A stretch of 64,000 nucleotides of DNA from Streptomyces sp. SID12488 (GCF_010548275.1 NZ_JAAGLT010000014.1:124001-188000), one strand, 5' to 3'. Positions 41,843-51,581 are shown, counted from the stretch's first letter. A program made the numbers and translations. Notes: generated by a model from the letters alone, not told the origin.

Positions 41843-42940
41843 GTGAACGATACCGGGACACGCGATGGCGTACGAGAAGTCGATGTCGTCGTCATAGGCG
41901 CCGGCCAGGCCGGTCTGGCCGGCGCCTATCACCTGCAGCGCACCGGCTTCGTGCCGGAGCGCGACTTCGTCGTGCTCGATCACGCCCCGCACCCCGGTGG
42001 TGCCTGGCAGTTCCGCTGGCCGACGCTCACGTACGGCAAGGTCCACGGGATGCACGCGCTGCCCGGCATGGAGCTCACGAACGCCGATCCTGCACGGCCG
42101 TCCGCCGAGGTCATCGGCAAGTACTTCGACACGTACGAGCGCACGTTCGACCTGAGGGTGCGCCGTCCGGTGGAGGTGCGGGCGGTGCGCGAGGGCGACG
42201 GAGACGGGCGGCTGCTCGTCGAGACCTCGGACGGTGACTGGTCCGCGCGGGCGCTGATCAACGCCACCGGTACCTGGGACCGGCCGTTCTGGCCGCGCTA
42301 TCCGGGCCAGGAGACCTTCCGGGGGCGGCAGTTGCACACCGCTCAGTACCCCGGGCCCGAGGAGTTCGCCGGGCAGCGGGTGGTCGTGGTGGGCGGGGGC
42401 GCGTCCGGTACCCAGCATCTGATGGAGATCGCTCCGTACGCCGCCGGAACCACGTGGGTGACCCGGCGACCGCCGGTCTTCCGCGAGGGGCCCTTCACCG
42501 AGGAGTTCGGGCGGGAGGCCGTCGCCCTCGTCGAGGAGCGGGTACGCCAGGGGCTGCCGCCGAAGAGTGTCGTCTCGGTCACCGGCCTGCCCCTCAACGA
42601 CGCGATCCGGCAGGCACTGGCCGACGGAGTCCTCGACCCGCGGCCCATGTTCGACCGGATCACCCCGGACGGGGTCGAGTGGGCCGACGGCGAGCGCGTC
42701 GACGCAGAGGTGATCCTCTGGGCGACCGGATTCCGGGCCGCGATCGACCATCTCGCGCCCCTCAGGCTGCGCGAGCCCGGCGGCGGCATCCGCGTCGAGG
42801 GGACGCGCGCGGTCGCCGATCCGCGCGTCCATCTGGTCGGCTATGGACCCTCCGCGAGCACGATCGGCGCCAACCGGGCCGGGCGGGCGGCCGTACGGGA
42901 CATCAGGCGGCTGCTCGACCAGGAACCGGCCGCTGTCTGA
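41843..42940 (+). CDS. Flavin-containing monooxygenase-like NAD(P)/FAD oxidoreductase
   Basis: The GTG at 41843 gives 365 residues. The FAD Rossmann motif is VDVVVIGAGQAGLAGAYHL, the NADPH motif VVVVGGGASGTQHLMEIA, and an ATGFRAAIDHLAPL motif closes the fold. The family includes CzcO-like and Baeyer-Villiger-type monooxygenases that oxygenate small organic substrates; the actual substrate is unknown. The upstream frame is open into ssuD remnant sequence, so the start is the least certain part. It faces mltG convergently. Confidence 0.83.
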   Translation: MNDTGTRDGVREVDVVVIGAGQAGLAGAYHLQRTGFVPERDFVVLDHAPHPGGAWQFRWPTLTYGKVHGMHALPGMELTNADPARPSAEVIGKYFDTYERTFDLRVRRPVEVRAVREGDGDGRLLVETSDGDWSARALINATGTWDRPFWPRYPGQETFRGRQLHTAQYPGPEEFAGQRVVVVGGGASGTQHLMEIAPYAAGTTWVTRRPPVFREGPFTEEFGREAVALVEERVRQGLPPKSVVSVTGLPLNDAIRQALADGVLDPRPMFDRITPDGVEWADGERVDAEVILWATGFRAAIDHLAPLRLREPGGGIRVEGTRAVADPRVHLVGYGPSASTIGANRAGRAAVRDIRRLLDQEPAAV

Positions 42941-42969
42941 CGTCCCGTAGGGCCGCGTGGCCCGTCAGG

Positions 42970-43866
42970 TCACTTGACGGGCTGCCCGCTCTGCCGCCCC
43001 TGAGCCGGGCTCTGCTGGTCCTTCGCGTTCTTCTGGTTTTTCTGGTTCTTCTGGTTCTGGTTGAACTCGGCGACGTTGCGCTGATGTTCGGCGTAGTCCG
43101 CCGTGAAGCGTGTGTCGCCGGGCTTCACCGTGACGAAGTACAACCAGTCACCCGGGGTCGGGTTGATGGCGGCGCGCATCGCCTCCTCGCCGGGGTTGGC
43201 GATCGGCGTGGGCGGCAGGCCCATGCGCTGGTAGGAGTTGTACGGGCTGTTCAGACGGGTGTCGTCGGTCGTCGTCTTCAGCGTGGACCTGTTCAGCGCG
43301 TAGTTGATGGTCGAGTCCATCTGCAGCGGCATCCCGCGTTCGAGCCGGTTGAAGACGACCCGGGCCACCTTCCCCATGTCCTGCTTGCCGGCGGCCTCGG
43401 CCTGGACGATGCTCGCGATGGTGACGGCCTGGTAGACGTTCATGGCGTTGCGCTGCGCCCCGGCGGTGACCGGTGGACCGCCGAACTTCTGGTTGGCGGT
43501 GTCGACCATGAACGACAGCAGGGATTCCGGGGTGGCCTTCTCCTTCAGCGGATAGGTCGCCGGGAAGAGATAGCCCTCGGGGTTGCCCTCGGCGTCGGCG
43601 GGGAGTTTCAGCCGGGCCTTGCCGAGCGACTTCTTCGTGCTCCCGGCCGGCAGGGCGAGGGCCTTGTCGACCGCTTCGTACACCTGGATGGAGCGCCAGC
43701 CCTCCAGGATCAGGAGGGAGGTCGGCCGGGGGTCCCCTTCGCTGTCGACGCTCAGCAGCGGCACCGCCACGGCGGTGGCCGCGACAACCGCACCGGTCGC
43801 GATGAGGACGGCCCGGCCACGGCGCGTCAGGCGAATCGTTCTCCGTGACGGAGTGTTCATCTGCAT
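42970..43866 (-). CDS. mltG: Endolytic murein transglycosylase MltG (YceG-like), extra copy type
   Basis: The 298-residue protein has one N-terminal membrane helix (about 19-38) and then the YceG-like domain outside. AVTIASIVQAEAAGKQDMGK carries the catalytic glutamate region and VVFNRLERGMPLQMDSTI the substrate loop. DTRLNSPYNSYQRMGLPPTP completes the motif set. MltG cleaves nascent glycan strands in peptidoglycan. It is shorter than most actinobacterial MltG proteins (usually with a long N-terminal cytoplasmic part), and its C-terminus is a glutamine/asparagine/lysine repeat. It stands alone, not in the usual aroE cluster. Confidence 0.87.
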   Translation of the reverse strand: MQMNTPSRRTIRLTRRGRAVLIATGAVVAATAVAVPLLSVDSEGDPRPTSLLILEGWRSIQVYEAVDKALALPAGSTKKSLGKARLKLPADAEGNPEGYLFPATYPLKEKATPESLLSFMVDTANQKFGGPPVTAGAQRNAMNVYQAVTIASIVQAEAAGKQDMGKVARVVFNRLERGMPLQMDSTINYALNRSTLKTTTDDTRLNSPYNSYQRMGLPPTPIANPGEEAMRAAINPTPGDWLYFVTVKPGDTRFTADYAEHQRNVAEFNQNQKNQKNQKNAKDQQSPAQGRQSGQPVK

Positions 43867-43931
43867 GCGGGCACGGTAACCTGCAAAACCTCACAAACCC
43901 GACATATTTTCATCTTGTCCGACCGCATATG

Positions 43932-45734
43932 TCACCCGGTCGGCTCCAGCTGGGCATCCCTGCGCACAAGGGCCGCGTACCGCCCGTCCTTCCGCAGCAG
44001 TTCCTCGTGGGTACCCCGTTCGACCGCGCGTCCGGAGTCCAGGACCACGATCTGGTCGGCGCCCCGGACGGTGGACAGCCGGTGAGCGATGGTGAGCGTG
44101 GTGCGGTTGGCCGACAGGGCGTCGATGGCTTCCTGGACGGCGTGTTCGGTGCGCGTGTCCAGGGCGCTGGTCGCTTCGTCCAGGATGAGGACCGGCGGGT
44201 CGCGCAGAATCGTACGGGCGATGGCGAGTCGCTGTTTCTCGCCGCCGGAGAAGCGGTGGCCACGCTCGCCGACGACCGTGTCGTACCCGTCGGCCAGGGA
44301 CGAGATGTGGTCGTGGATCTGGGCCGCCCGCGCCGCAGCGTGCAGTTCCTCGTCGGTGGCGTCCGGTTTGGCGAAGCGCAGGTTGTCGGCGACCGTGGCG
44401 TGGAAGAGGTACGTCTCCTGGGAGACGACGCCGACCGCACGGGCGAGCGTGTCGAAGTCGAGGTTGCGGACGTCGACGCCGTCGATGGTGACCCGGCCGC
44501 CCGTCACGTCGTACAGGCGGGGCACGAGGTGGCCCAGCGTGGACTTGCCGGCGCCGGTGGGGCCGACGATCGCCAGGCTGCCGCCCGCCGGGACGGTGAT
44601 GTCGACGCCGTCGAGGATCGGGCGGCTCTTGTCGTCGTAGCGGAACTCGACGTCCTCCAGCCGGACTTCACCCTTGATTGTGTCGAGGTGGACCGGGTTC
44701 TCCGGCTCGGTGATGTCGATGGGCAGGTCGAGATACTCGAAGATGCGCTGGAAGAGCGCGAGCGAGGCCTGGATCTGGACGCCGGTGCTCAGCAGGCTGA
44801 CGGCAGGCCGGAACAGTCCCTGCTGGAGCGAGACGAAGGCGACGAGTGTGCCGATCGAGACGGTCGGGCCGCCGAACTGGAAGGCGAGACCCGCAGCCCA
44901 GTAGATGACGGCGGGCATGGCGGACATGACGATGCCGATGACGGCCATCCGCCAGCGGCCGGCCATGCTGGCGCGCACTTCGAGGTCGACCAGGCTTTCG
45001 GACTCCGCGGCGAAGGACTGCGTGAGCGAATCGGAGCGGCCCATCGTGCGGCCGAGCAGGATGCCGCTGACCGACAGCGACTCGGTGACCGTGGCGGCCA
45101 TCGCGGCCATCTGCTTCTGTCGCTGAGTGGTGATCCGCTTGCGTTCGTTTCCGACACGGCGGCTGATCCAGACGAACACAGGCAGCAGGAGCAGCGAGAC
45201 GACGGTCAGGCGCCAGTCGAGGGCTACCATCGCGACGATCGTGGCGACGACGCTGGTGAAGTTGGAGACCAGGGAGGTCGCGGTGGAGGTGACGGTGGCC
45301 TGCATACCGCCGATGTCGTTGGCGATGCGCGACTGGACCTCACCCGTGCGGGTACGGGTGAAGAAAGCGAGCGACATGTTCTGCAGCCGGCCGTATACGG
45401 CGGTACGCAGGTCGTGCATGACGCGCTGGCCGACGGTCGTGGAGATGAGCGTCTGCAGCACACCGAGGACGCCGCCGAGGACCGCGCTGACGATCATGCC
45501 GAGGGCGAGCAGGCTGAGCAGTCCGGTGCGGCCCTCGGGGATCGCGACGTCGAGGATCTCCTTCAGGAGGAAGGGCGTCGCGACCGAGACGAGGGACGCC
45601 GCGGCGACGAGCAGGCCGACGACGGCGAGCCGACCGCGGTAGGGGCGGAAGAGTTTCAGGATGCGGCGGACCTGGCGCGGCTGGTCCGCCGAGTCGGCGG
45701 ACGGGGTCCAGGCGGGTTGGCGGTCGGGTTTCAT
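43932..45734 (-). CDS. ABC exporter, fused membrane and ATPase domains
   Basis: The ATG at 45734 has GAAGGAG upstream. The 600-residue protein has six membrane helices (about 30-310) and an ATPase with Walker A VGPTGAGKSTLGHLV, Q-loop VSQETYLFHATV, signature FSGGEKQRLAIARTI, Walker B ILDEATSALDTRTE and H-loop TIAHRLSTV. All catalytic motifs are intact, so it may work as a homodimer. Drug or lipid export is the usual role. The divergent marR gene and a palindrome between them suggest repression relieved by a toxic compound. Confidence 0.9.
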   Translation of the reverse strand: MKPDRQPAWTPSADSADQPRQVRRILKLFRPYRGRLAVVGLLVAAASLVSVATPFLLKEILDVAIPEGRTGLLSLLALGMIVSAVLGGVLGVLQTLISTTVGQRVMHDLRTAVYGRLQNMSLAFFTRTRTGEVQSRIANDIGGMQATVTSTATSLVSNFTSVVATIVAMVALDWRLTVVSLLLLPVFVWISRRVGNERKRITTQRQKQMAAMAATVTESLSVSGILLGRTMGRSDSLTQSFAAESESLVDLEVRASMAGRWRMAVIGIVMSAMPAVIYWAAGLAFQFGGPTVSIGTLVAFVSLQQGLFRPAVSLLSTGVQIQASLALFQRIFEYLDLPIDITEPENPVHLDTIKGEVRLEDVEFRYDDKSRPILDGVDITVPAGGSLAIVGPTGAGKSTLGHLVPRLYDVTGGRVTIDGVDVRNLDFDTLARAVGVVSQETYLFHATVADNLRFAKPDATDEELHAAARAAQIHDHISSLADGYDTVVGERGHRFSGGEKQRLAIARTILRDPPVLILDEATSALDTRTEHAVQEAIDALSANRTTLTIAHRLSTVRGADQIVVLDSGRAVERGTHEELLRKDGRYAALVRRDAQLEPTG

Positions 45735-45778
45735 GGGCTCCTTCGGGAGACTCGCTGTGACGACTTGCGGAGCATAGC

Positions 45779-45803
45779 TCATTGTTACCTATACTCACAA
45801 TGA
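45779..45803. promoter_or_regulatory. MarR-type operator between the ABC exporter and marR genes
   Basis: TCATTGT and its complement ACAATGA are separated by 11 bases in an AT-rich patch. The site lies 45 bases before the exporter start and 25 before the marR start, where a MarR dimer would block both promoters. An ATTGT also recurs at about 45817. Confidence 0.6.
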
Positions 45804-45827
45804 ATCGCATCCTGATATTGTTCCCGT

Positions 45828-46298
45828 ATGAGTTCCCCCGACGCCGACGGTCCGCTCGCCGACCAGTTGCTGAGTCTGACCCGCCGTCTGCACCGCAGCC
45901 ACAAACATCAGCTGGAAGAGCGCGGAGTCGGCATCACCCCGGCCCAGTCCCGGCTGCTGCGCACCCTTTCGCACCACCTCCAGCACCACGGTTCCCCACC
46001 GCGGATGACCGATCTGGCGGAGCGACTGGAGGTCGTACCCCGGGCGGTGACGACGCTGGTGGACGCGCTGGAGGCGAGCGGCAAGGTGCGCCGGGTGCCA
46101 GACCCCGACAACCGCCGGGTCATCCGGATCGAACTCACGGACGACGGACGCAAGGCGCTGAGCGAGCTGCGCGGAGCGCGCAGGGCGGCGGCGGAGGAGA
46201 TTCTCGCGCCGCTGACGGACTTGGAGCGCAATGTACTGGGCGGGCTGCTGGACACGCTGATGGACGGGGGCGGGGCGCCGCCCGAGGGACGCTGCTGA
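45828..46298 (+). CDS. MarR-family transcriptional regulator
   Basis: The 156-residue protein has the winged helix-turn-helix of MarR: RMTDLAERLEVVPRAVTTLV as recognition region and KVRRVPDPDNRRVIRIELTD as the wing. Flanking helices would form the dimer interface. It is divergent from the ABC exporter at 43932-45734, with a palindromic operator between, so it most likely represses that exporter and itself. A long hairpin follows its stop. Confidence 0.92.
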   Translation: MSSPDADGPLADQLLSLTRRLHRSHKHQLEERGVGITPAQSRLLRTLSHHLQHHGSPPRMTDLAERLEVVPRAVTTLVDALEASGKVRRVPDPDNRRVIRIELTDDGRKALSELRGARRAAAEEILAPLTDLERNVLGGLLDTLMDGGGAPPEGRC

Positions 46299-46325
46299 AC
46301 CGGAGCGACACTGGTCCTTGCAGAC

Positions 46326-46380
46326 GAACGGGCCGTGGGTTCGCCTCCAGCAGTCCTGCAGGCGAACCCACGGCCCGTTC
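46326..46380. terminator. Two-way terminator hairpin
   Basis: Perfect 21-base arms (GAACGGGCCGTGGGTTCGCCT and complement) flank a 13-base loop. It lies between the convergent marR (stop 46298) and symporter (stop 46409) genes and can serve both. An AT-rich tract follows on the right. Confidence 0.85.
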
Positions 46381-46408
46381 GAATTTCGAATATCACAGTT
46401 GCCGCAGG

Positions 46409-47794
46409 TCAGCTCGCGGGTTCCTTGGCTGCGGCCACCTGGGCCGGAACCGCCGCCTCCACGGGTTCCTTCGCGTCGGCCGAGTCGTCCTCCTCCGAGA
46501 TCACGATCTCCCGGTCCAGCACCTTCTTCGCGCGCTCCAGGTCCAGGGCGCCCTCCCAGCGGGAGACCGCGAAGACGGCGACGCAGTTGCCGAGCAGGTT
46601 CGTGACGACGCGCATCGAGTCCATGATGCGGTCGACACCGAGCAGCAGGGCGACGGCCCCTGCCGGGATGGCCCCGAGCGAGGAAGCGGTCGCGGACAGG
46701 GCGAGGAAGGCCGAACCGGGGATGCCGGCCATGCCCTTGCTGGTGAGCATGAGCACCAGGACCACGGTGATCTGCTGGCCGAGGCTGAGGTCCACGCCCA
46801 CGGCCTGGGCGATGAACAGGGTACCGATGGAGAGATAGAGGGACGCACCGTCGAGGTTGAAGGAGTACCCCGTGGGCAGCACCAGACCCACGGCGTCGTC
46901 GCGGGCGCCGGCCTTGCGCAGCTTCAGCATCACGCGCGGCATCACGGACTCGGTGGAGGCGGTGCCTAGCGCGAGGAGCATCTCCTCGCGGATGTAGCGG
47001 AGGAACTTCCAGAGGCTGAGCCCGGTGACCATCTTGAGAGCGACGCCGAGCAGCGCGACGAAGAGCGCGGCAGCCGCGTAGCAGAGGATGATCAGTTTGG
47101 CGTACGTCTCGATAACACCGAGTCCGTACTGGCCGATCAGGACCGCCATCGCGCCGAACACTGCGATCGGGGCGAGTCGCATGATGAAGCCGACGACCGC
47201 GAAGATGATCTCCTGGGCCTGCTCGATGGCGGGCAGCACCTTCGGCACCCTGGTGTGGCCGAGGTGGAGCAGCGCGGCGCCCACCAGGCAGGCCAGGATC
47301 AGCACCTGGAGGAGTTCGTTCTCGGCGAAGGCGCCGACGAAACTGGTGGGAATCGCGTTGACGACGAACTCGGTCGTCGAGGGCAGCGAGCCGCCGCCCG
47401 TCTTCGCGTCGATCGCCGAGGTGTCGAGCGTGGACGGGTCGACGTTCATGCCCGAGCCGGGCTGCACGATGTTGGCGGCGAGGAGCCCGATGACCAGGGC
47501 GAGCGTGCTCGCCACCTCGAACCAGATCAGGGCTTTGAGCCCGATCCGGCCGAACGCCTTGAGATCTCCGGCTTTGGCGATGCCGACGACGACCACGCAG
47601 AACACGAGCGGCGAGATGATCGTCTTGATGAGCCGGGTGAAACCGTCGCCGAGCGGCTTGAGATCCGTGGCCACGTCGGGCCACAGCTTGCCGACAACGA
47701 TGCCGAGCACAAGCGCGACGGCAACCTGCGCGAACAGTGAGGTACGCAGTATGCGTGCGACGCGTCGCGGCAGGGACGGTACGGACTGCGGCAC
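46409..47794 (-). CDS. Dicarboxylate/amino acid:cation symporter (DAACS family)
   Basis: I prefer the GTG at 47794, seven bases after GGAGGA, over the GTG at 47800. The 461-residue protein has eight helices and two hairpin loops. GLVLPTGYSFNLDGASLYLS and the following TSKGMAGIPGSAFLALSATA are hallmark DctA/GltP motifs that bind cation and substrate. It would take up C4-dicarboxylates or glutamate/aspartate with Na+ or H+; the exact substrate cannot be read. The C-terminal tail is acidic. It is monocistronic. Confidence 0.9.
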   Translation of the reverse strand: MPQSVPSLPRRVARILRTSLFAQVAVALVLGIVVGKLWPDVATDLKPLGDGFTRLIKTIISPLVFCVVVVGIAKAGDLKAFGRIGLKALIWFEVASTLALVIGLLAANIVQPGSGMNVDPSTLDTSAIDAKTGGGSLPSTTEFVVNAIPTSFVGAFAENELLQVLILACLVGAALLHLGHTRVPKVLPAIEQAQEIIFAVVGFIMRLAPIAVFGAMAVLIGQYGLGVIETYAKLIILCYAAAALFVALLGVALKMVTGLSLWKFLRYIREEMLLALGTASTESVMPRVMLKLRKAGARDDAVGLVLPTGYSFNLDGASLYLSIGTLFIAQAVGVDLSLGQQITVVLVLMLTSKGMAGIPGSAFLALSATASSLGAIPAGAVALLLGVDRIMDSMRVVTNLLGNCVAVFAVSRWEGALDLERAKKVLDREIVISEEDDSADAKEPVEAAVPAQVAAAKEPAS

Positions 47795-47934
47795 GAGCAC
47801 TCCTCCAGGAAGTTTCTGAGATGCGGAAAAGTGATTCCGCGTCGCACACTATTGAGGAGTCATGGATCCCGTCTGCAACCCCCGCATTTCAGCGGTGTAA
47901 ATCATCGGCCGTCCCCACCGCGAGCACAGCCCTC

Positions 47935-49563
47935 TCAGCAGCCGTCGTGGTCCTCCGTGAGCACCCCCTGCACGGTCACCAGAGAGCGGTCGTGGCAGCC
48001 GGCCGAGCCGTACAGCCGGTAGCGCTCGCTCGTCGTCCCGACGGCGTGGCGCTGGTCGCGCGGCACGTTCGCCGTGTATGTCGCGTCGCCCGCGTACGAG
48101 TCGTCGAGCCACGACCACGCCCTACGCCGGCCCGCGAACGTCTCGGTGACGGCCTCCCGGTCACCAAGGGTCAGCGCGGTCCGCAGCCGGTCGCCGGCGC
48201 CGAGTGTGGTCGTGCCGTCCATCGTGTACGTCCGTTGCGTACGGGTCGTTGTGGCCGGGCCGCGTCCGTCGGCGGTGACGTTCTCGGCGTCCGTCCAGGT
48301 GGCGGTGAGTCCGTCGGTGTTCTCGCCGTCGGTCCAGCGGTGCACGGAGGTACTGGTCAGGGCACGGCTGACGGTGGTGACGACCCGGCCGTGCGAGGTG
48401 TCGACGTAGCCGGCGACGGTCAGCCGGTGACCGCCGTCGGTGTCGAGGCGGTGTTGCCGGCCGGCCGAGCCGGGTGTGTACGTCGAGGAGTTGGCGAGGT
48501 CGCCGGCATGGTGGACGGTGAGCCCGCCGGTGACCCGCGCGCGCTCGGCGTCCTGCCAGACGAGGACGTTGACGGGGGTGCTCCAGCCCGCCTGTCCTTC
48601 CGGGACGCCGACGACGGAGACCTCCACGTCATGCGGCCGGCCATCGTTGAGGAGCCCGGCGAAGGGGGTCAGATCGTATTCGATCGGCTTGATGTCGAAG
48701 GCGCGCGGTCCCGGCACCACGTACCAGAGAAAGGGGTTGGACCAGCCGCCGGTCCACACGGTCGGGAACGGGGCTGCTATTCCGGCCAGTTGACCGTCGA
48801 CCTTGATCTGCACCTCGCGGTACGGGCCGTCCGTGGCCTTGCAGGAGTAGGGGGCCGCGTCGGGGACGGTGAGGTACCAGTACTCCTCGCAACCGCCGCC
48901 GGAACCGGTCGCGTACACCTCGGCGACGATACGTTCGCTGTTGCGCGGAGTGGTGAGGGTGCCGTCCTGGAGGGTGAGGACACGGTCGGGAGTGACCTTC
49001 GCGGCGGGTTTCCCCGCGTAGAACGTCAGCGTGACCTTGACGTCGAGGATGCCGGTATAGGTGTCGTTGACAACGTTTCCGATGAGCATCTCCACGGGCT
49101 GTGCCTTGCTCAGGGTGTCGCTGTAGCGCGTGACGTCCTTCTCGACGGACCAGGAGATGCCGTCGGGCGAGGGCTGCGGAGTGGAGGTACGGAGGACTTC
49201 GACGCCGCCGATGTGCAGGTAGCCGAGGCGGTCGTACTGACGCCCCTTGACCTTGCCGTCCATCCGCAGCACGACCTTGCTCCAGCTCGCGCCGCAGCCG
49301 CTCGGAGGCCTGTACGTGCCCTCGTAGGGCGTGAAGTCCTTGAACTGGGCGTCGGCGATGGTGACTTCGCAGGATCTGGAGCCGACGGGCCGCGTGACCG
49401 CGGGCGCCGCGGTGACCGGGTCGTGCCAGTCGGTGCCGAACTCGGCGGGTACGTCGACGGGCTGGGCCGCAGCCTCGGCCGACCGAGCGGGGTTCGCTCC
49501 CAGGAGGGTGCTCGCCAGGAGGGCCGCTCCGGCAAGCATGGACATGGTGATCCGGCTTCTCAT
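47935..49563 (-). CDS. Secreted peptide-N-glycosidase A-like (PNGase A) protein
   Basis: The ATG at 49563 gives 542 residues with a signal peptide (MRSRITMSMLAGAALLASTL, cleavage near ARSAEA). The body has the two beta-sandwich pattern of the PNGase F/A fold, with LGYLHIGGVEVLRTSTPQPS, YTGILDVKVTLTFY and WSNPFLWYVVPGPRAFDI as family signatures. Such enzymes release N-glycans from asparagine. The bacterial members are little studied, and activity is not proven by sequence. Cysteines in GSAGCHDRS and at the very end could form a disulfide. It is a single gene, divergent from the ABC pair. Confidence 0.83.
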   Translation of the reverse strand: MRSRITMSMLAGAALLASTLLGANPARSAEAAAQPVDVPAEFGTDWHDPVTAAPAVTRPVGSRSCEVTIADAQFKDFTPYEGTYRPPSGCGASWSKVVLRMDGKVKGRQYDRLGYLHIGGVEVLRTSTPQPSPDGISWSVEKDVTRYSDTLSKAQPVEMLIGNVVNDTYTGILDVKVTLTFYAGKPAAKVTPDRVLTLQDGTLTTPRNSERIVAEVYATGSGGGCEEYWYLTVPDAAPYSCKATDGPYREVQIKVDGQLAGIAAPFPTVWTGGWSNPFLWYVVPGPRAFDIKPIEYDLTPFAGLLNDGRPHDVEVSVVGVPEGQAGWSTPVNVLVWQDAERARVTGGLTVHHAGDLANSSTYTPGSAGRQHRLDTDGGHRLTVAGYVDTSHGRVVTTVSRALTSTSVHRWTDGENTDGLTATWTDAENVTADGRGPATTTRTQRTYTMDGTTTLGAGDRLRTALTLGDREAVTETFAGRRRAWSWLDDSYAGDATYTANVPRDQRHAVGTTSERYRLYGSAGCHDRSLVTVQGVLTEDHDGC

Positions 49564-49766
49564 GGCCGGTGTTCTACGGGCAGTCGGCCCCGCGCGGCAA
49601 TGAGGCGAACAGCCGCCAAACAGGCCGAAACCATGCCTCTCGCCGGAAAATCGTTTGCCTCCGACCACACGGTGACGCGAACCTTTCACGGCCCGTTGTC
49701 GGCCTTCCCGGCCCCTCCCACCCCCACATCCACCCCCTCATGCGAGATTCGAGCCACTGGGACGTC

Positions 49767-51581
49767 ATGAAGATCCAAGACCTTCCGTACCGAGACCCGG
49801 GTGTACCGGACGCGCGCTCGGGCCCCAGATTTCTGTGGTGGCTCTTCCGCAACCAGCTCGGCGGGCAGCTCAACGCCCTGGCCTGGGGACTGGTGCACTT
49901 CGTGGCCGTCTCCGGACTGCCGTTCGGCGTCGGGTTCGCCGTCCAGGCCGTTGTCGAACGCTCGGGCCGGCGGCTGGCTCTCGCGGGCGGGCTGATGGTG
50001 CTGTGCGGCGTCGCCATCGCACTCGGCGACAGCATGCTGCACCGGGCCGCGGTCACCAACTGGATCACGGCGGCGGCCCGCGTCCAGCAACTGCTGGCCC
50101 GCAGGACCGCCCAGCTGGGCTCGGCCTTGACTCGGCGGGTCGCGGCCGGTGAGATCGTCGCGGTCTCCACCGGGGACGTGGAGAAGATCGGCTGGTTCGT
50201 GGAGGCCTTCTCGCGGTTCACCGCCGCCGCGCTGACCATCGTGCTGGTCTGCGTCGGGCTGTACGTCTACCAGCCGGCGCTCGGCATCGTCGTCGCCGTG
50301 GGCATCCCGGTCCTCGCCGTCGCCGTACTCCCGCTGCTGCCGCGCGCCACCCGGCGGGCCGACTTCCAGCGGGAGAAGGCGGGCCGCGCGACCGAACTGG
50401 CCTCGGACACCGTCGCGGGACTCCGGGTGCTGCGTGGCATCGGCGGCGAGGAACTCTTCCTCGACCGCTATCGCCGGGCCTCGCAGGAAGTACGGCACGC
50501 GGCCGTGCGCAGCGCCCGTATGTGGGCGCTGATCTCGGCGATCCAGGTGCTGCTGCCGGGTCTGCTGATGATCGCGGTCGTCTGGCACGGTGTGCACCTG
50601 GCCAGGCAGGGCCGGATCACCGTCGGCGAGCTGGTCACCGTGTACAGCGCGGTCATGCTGCTGACGTATCCGCTGCGGCACTTCGAGGAGATCGCCATGG
50701 CGTACTCCTTCTCCCGGCCCTCCGCGAAACGGGCAGCACGGGTGCTGTCCCTGGAGCGCGCCACGGACACGGCGGGCTCGCGCGAGGCGGTCGCGCCGGC
50801 CGGGGATCTGTACGACCCCGCGACCGGCCTGCTGGCACCCGCCGGATGTCTGACCGCAGTGGTGTGCGGCGATCCGGACGCGGCGGGTGTGCTGGCGGAA
50901 CGGCTCGGCGGCCATCCTTCCGAGAAGGGCACGTCGGCGCTCCTCGGTGGCGTACCGCTGGACGAGCTGCCGCTCTCCAGCACCCGCACGGCCGTCCTCG
51001 TCCAGGACAAGGACCCGGTACTGCTCTCCGGTTCGCTGCACGAGCTGCTCGACGTGCCCGCCTCGGGTGCGGTGAGCGCGACAGCGGCGCTGGCCGCCGC
51101 ACAGTGCGGCGACGTGCTGGAGGCGCTCGTGCAGGGGTCCCTGGACGCCGAGGACCCGTTGGACGCGCGGATCACCGAGCGCGGGCGGTCGTTGTCGGGC
51201 GGGCAGCGCCAACGGCTGGCGCTGGCACGGTCGCTGATCACGGACCCCGAGGTGCTCGTGCTCGACGAACCCACGTCGGCCGTCGACTCGCACACCGAGG
51301 CCCGGATCGCGGACGGGGTAAGGAAGTTGCGTGCAGGCCGGACCACGGTGGTGTTCACCTCATCGCCGTTGCTCCTGGACCAGGCGGACCGGGTCGTGCT
51401 GATCCACGAGGGCGAGGTCGCGGCCGTCGGTGTGCACCGTGAACTGGTGCACACGGAACCGCGGTACCGGGCCGTGGTGACCAGGGAGAACGAGGACGAG
51501 GAAGCGATCGGCCGCGACCTGAACGATCTCGACGACCTGGAAGAACTCGCAGAACTCAAGGAAATCGGAGAGACGGCATGA
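49767..51581 (+). CDS. ABC exporter subunit with degenerate Walker A
   Basis: The ATG at 49767 gives 604 residues: six membrane helices (about 30-310) and an ATPase domain. The Walker A position reads VVCGDPDAAGVLAERLGG, without the GKS/T. The H-loop histidine is also lost (FTSSPLLLDQADRV). The signature LSGGQRQRLALARSL and Walker B VLVLDEPTSAVD are intact. This is the non-catalytic partner type of a heterodimeric exporter. Its stop overlaps the start of the second subunit by four bases, and the two degenerate sites are complementary. Confidence 0.88.
   Translation: MKIQDLPYRDPGVPDARSGPRFLWWLFRNQLGGQLNALAWGLVHFVAVSGLPFGVGFAVQAVVERSGRRLALAGGLMVLCGVAIALGDSMLHRAAVTNWITAAARVQQLLARRTAQLGSALTRRVAAGEIVAVSTGDVEKIGWFVEAFSRFTAAALTIVLVCVGLYVYQPALGIVVAVGIPVLAVAVLPLLPRATRRADFQREKAGRATELASDTVAGLRVLRGIGGEELFLDRYRRASQEVRHAAVRSARMWALISAIQVLLPGLLMIAVVWHGVHLARQGRITVGELVTVYSAVMLLTYPLRHFEEIAMAYSFSRPSAKRAARVLSLERATDTAGSREAVAPAGDLYDPATGLLAPAGCLTAVVCGDPDAAGVLAERLGGHPSEKGTSALLGGVPLDELPLSSTRTAVLVQDKDPVLLSGSLHELLDVPASGAVSATAALAAAQCGDVLEALVQGSLDAEDPLDARITERGRSLSGGQRQRLALARSLITDPEVLVLDEPTSAVDSHTEARIADGVRKLRAGRTTVVFTSSPLLLDQADRVVLIHEGEVAAVGVHRELVHTEPRYRAVVTRENEDEEAIGRDLNDLDDLEELAELKEIGETA

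Noticed and set aside
43030..43065. Short tandem repeats of a TTCTGGTT type, looked at as a possible regulatory repeat
   Set aside because: They encode the asparagine/lysine/glutamine repeats at the MltG C-terminus and need no other explanation.
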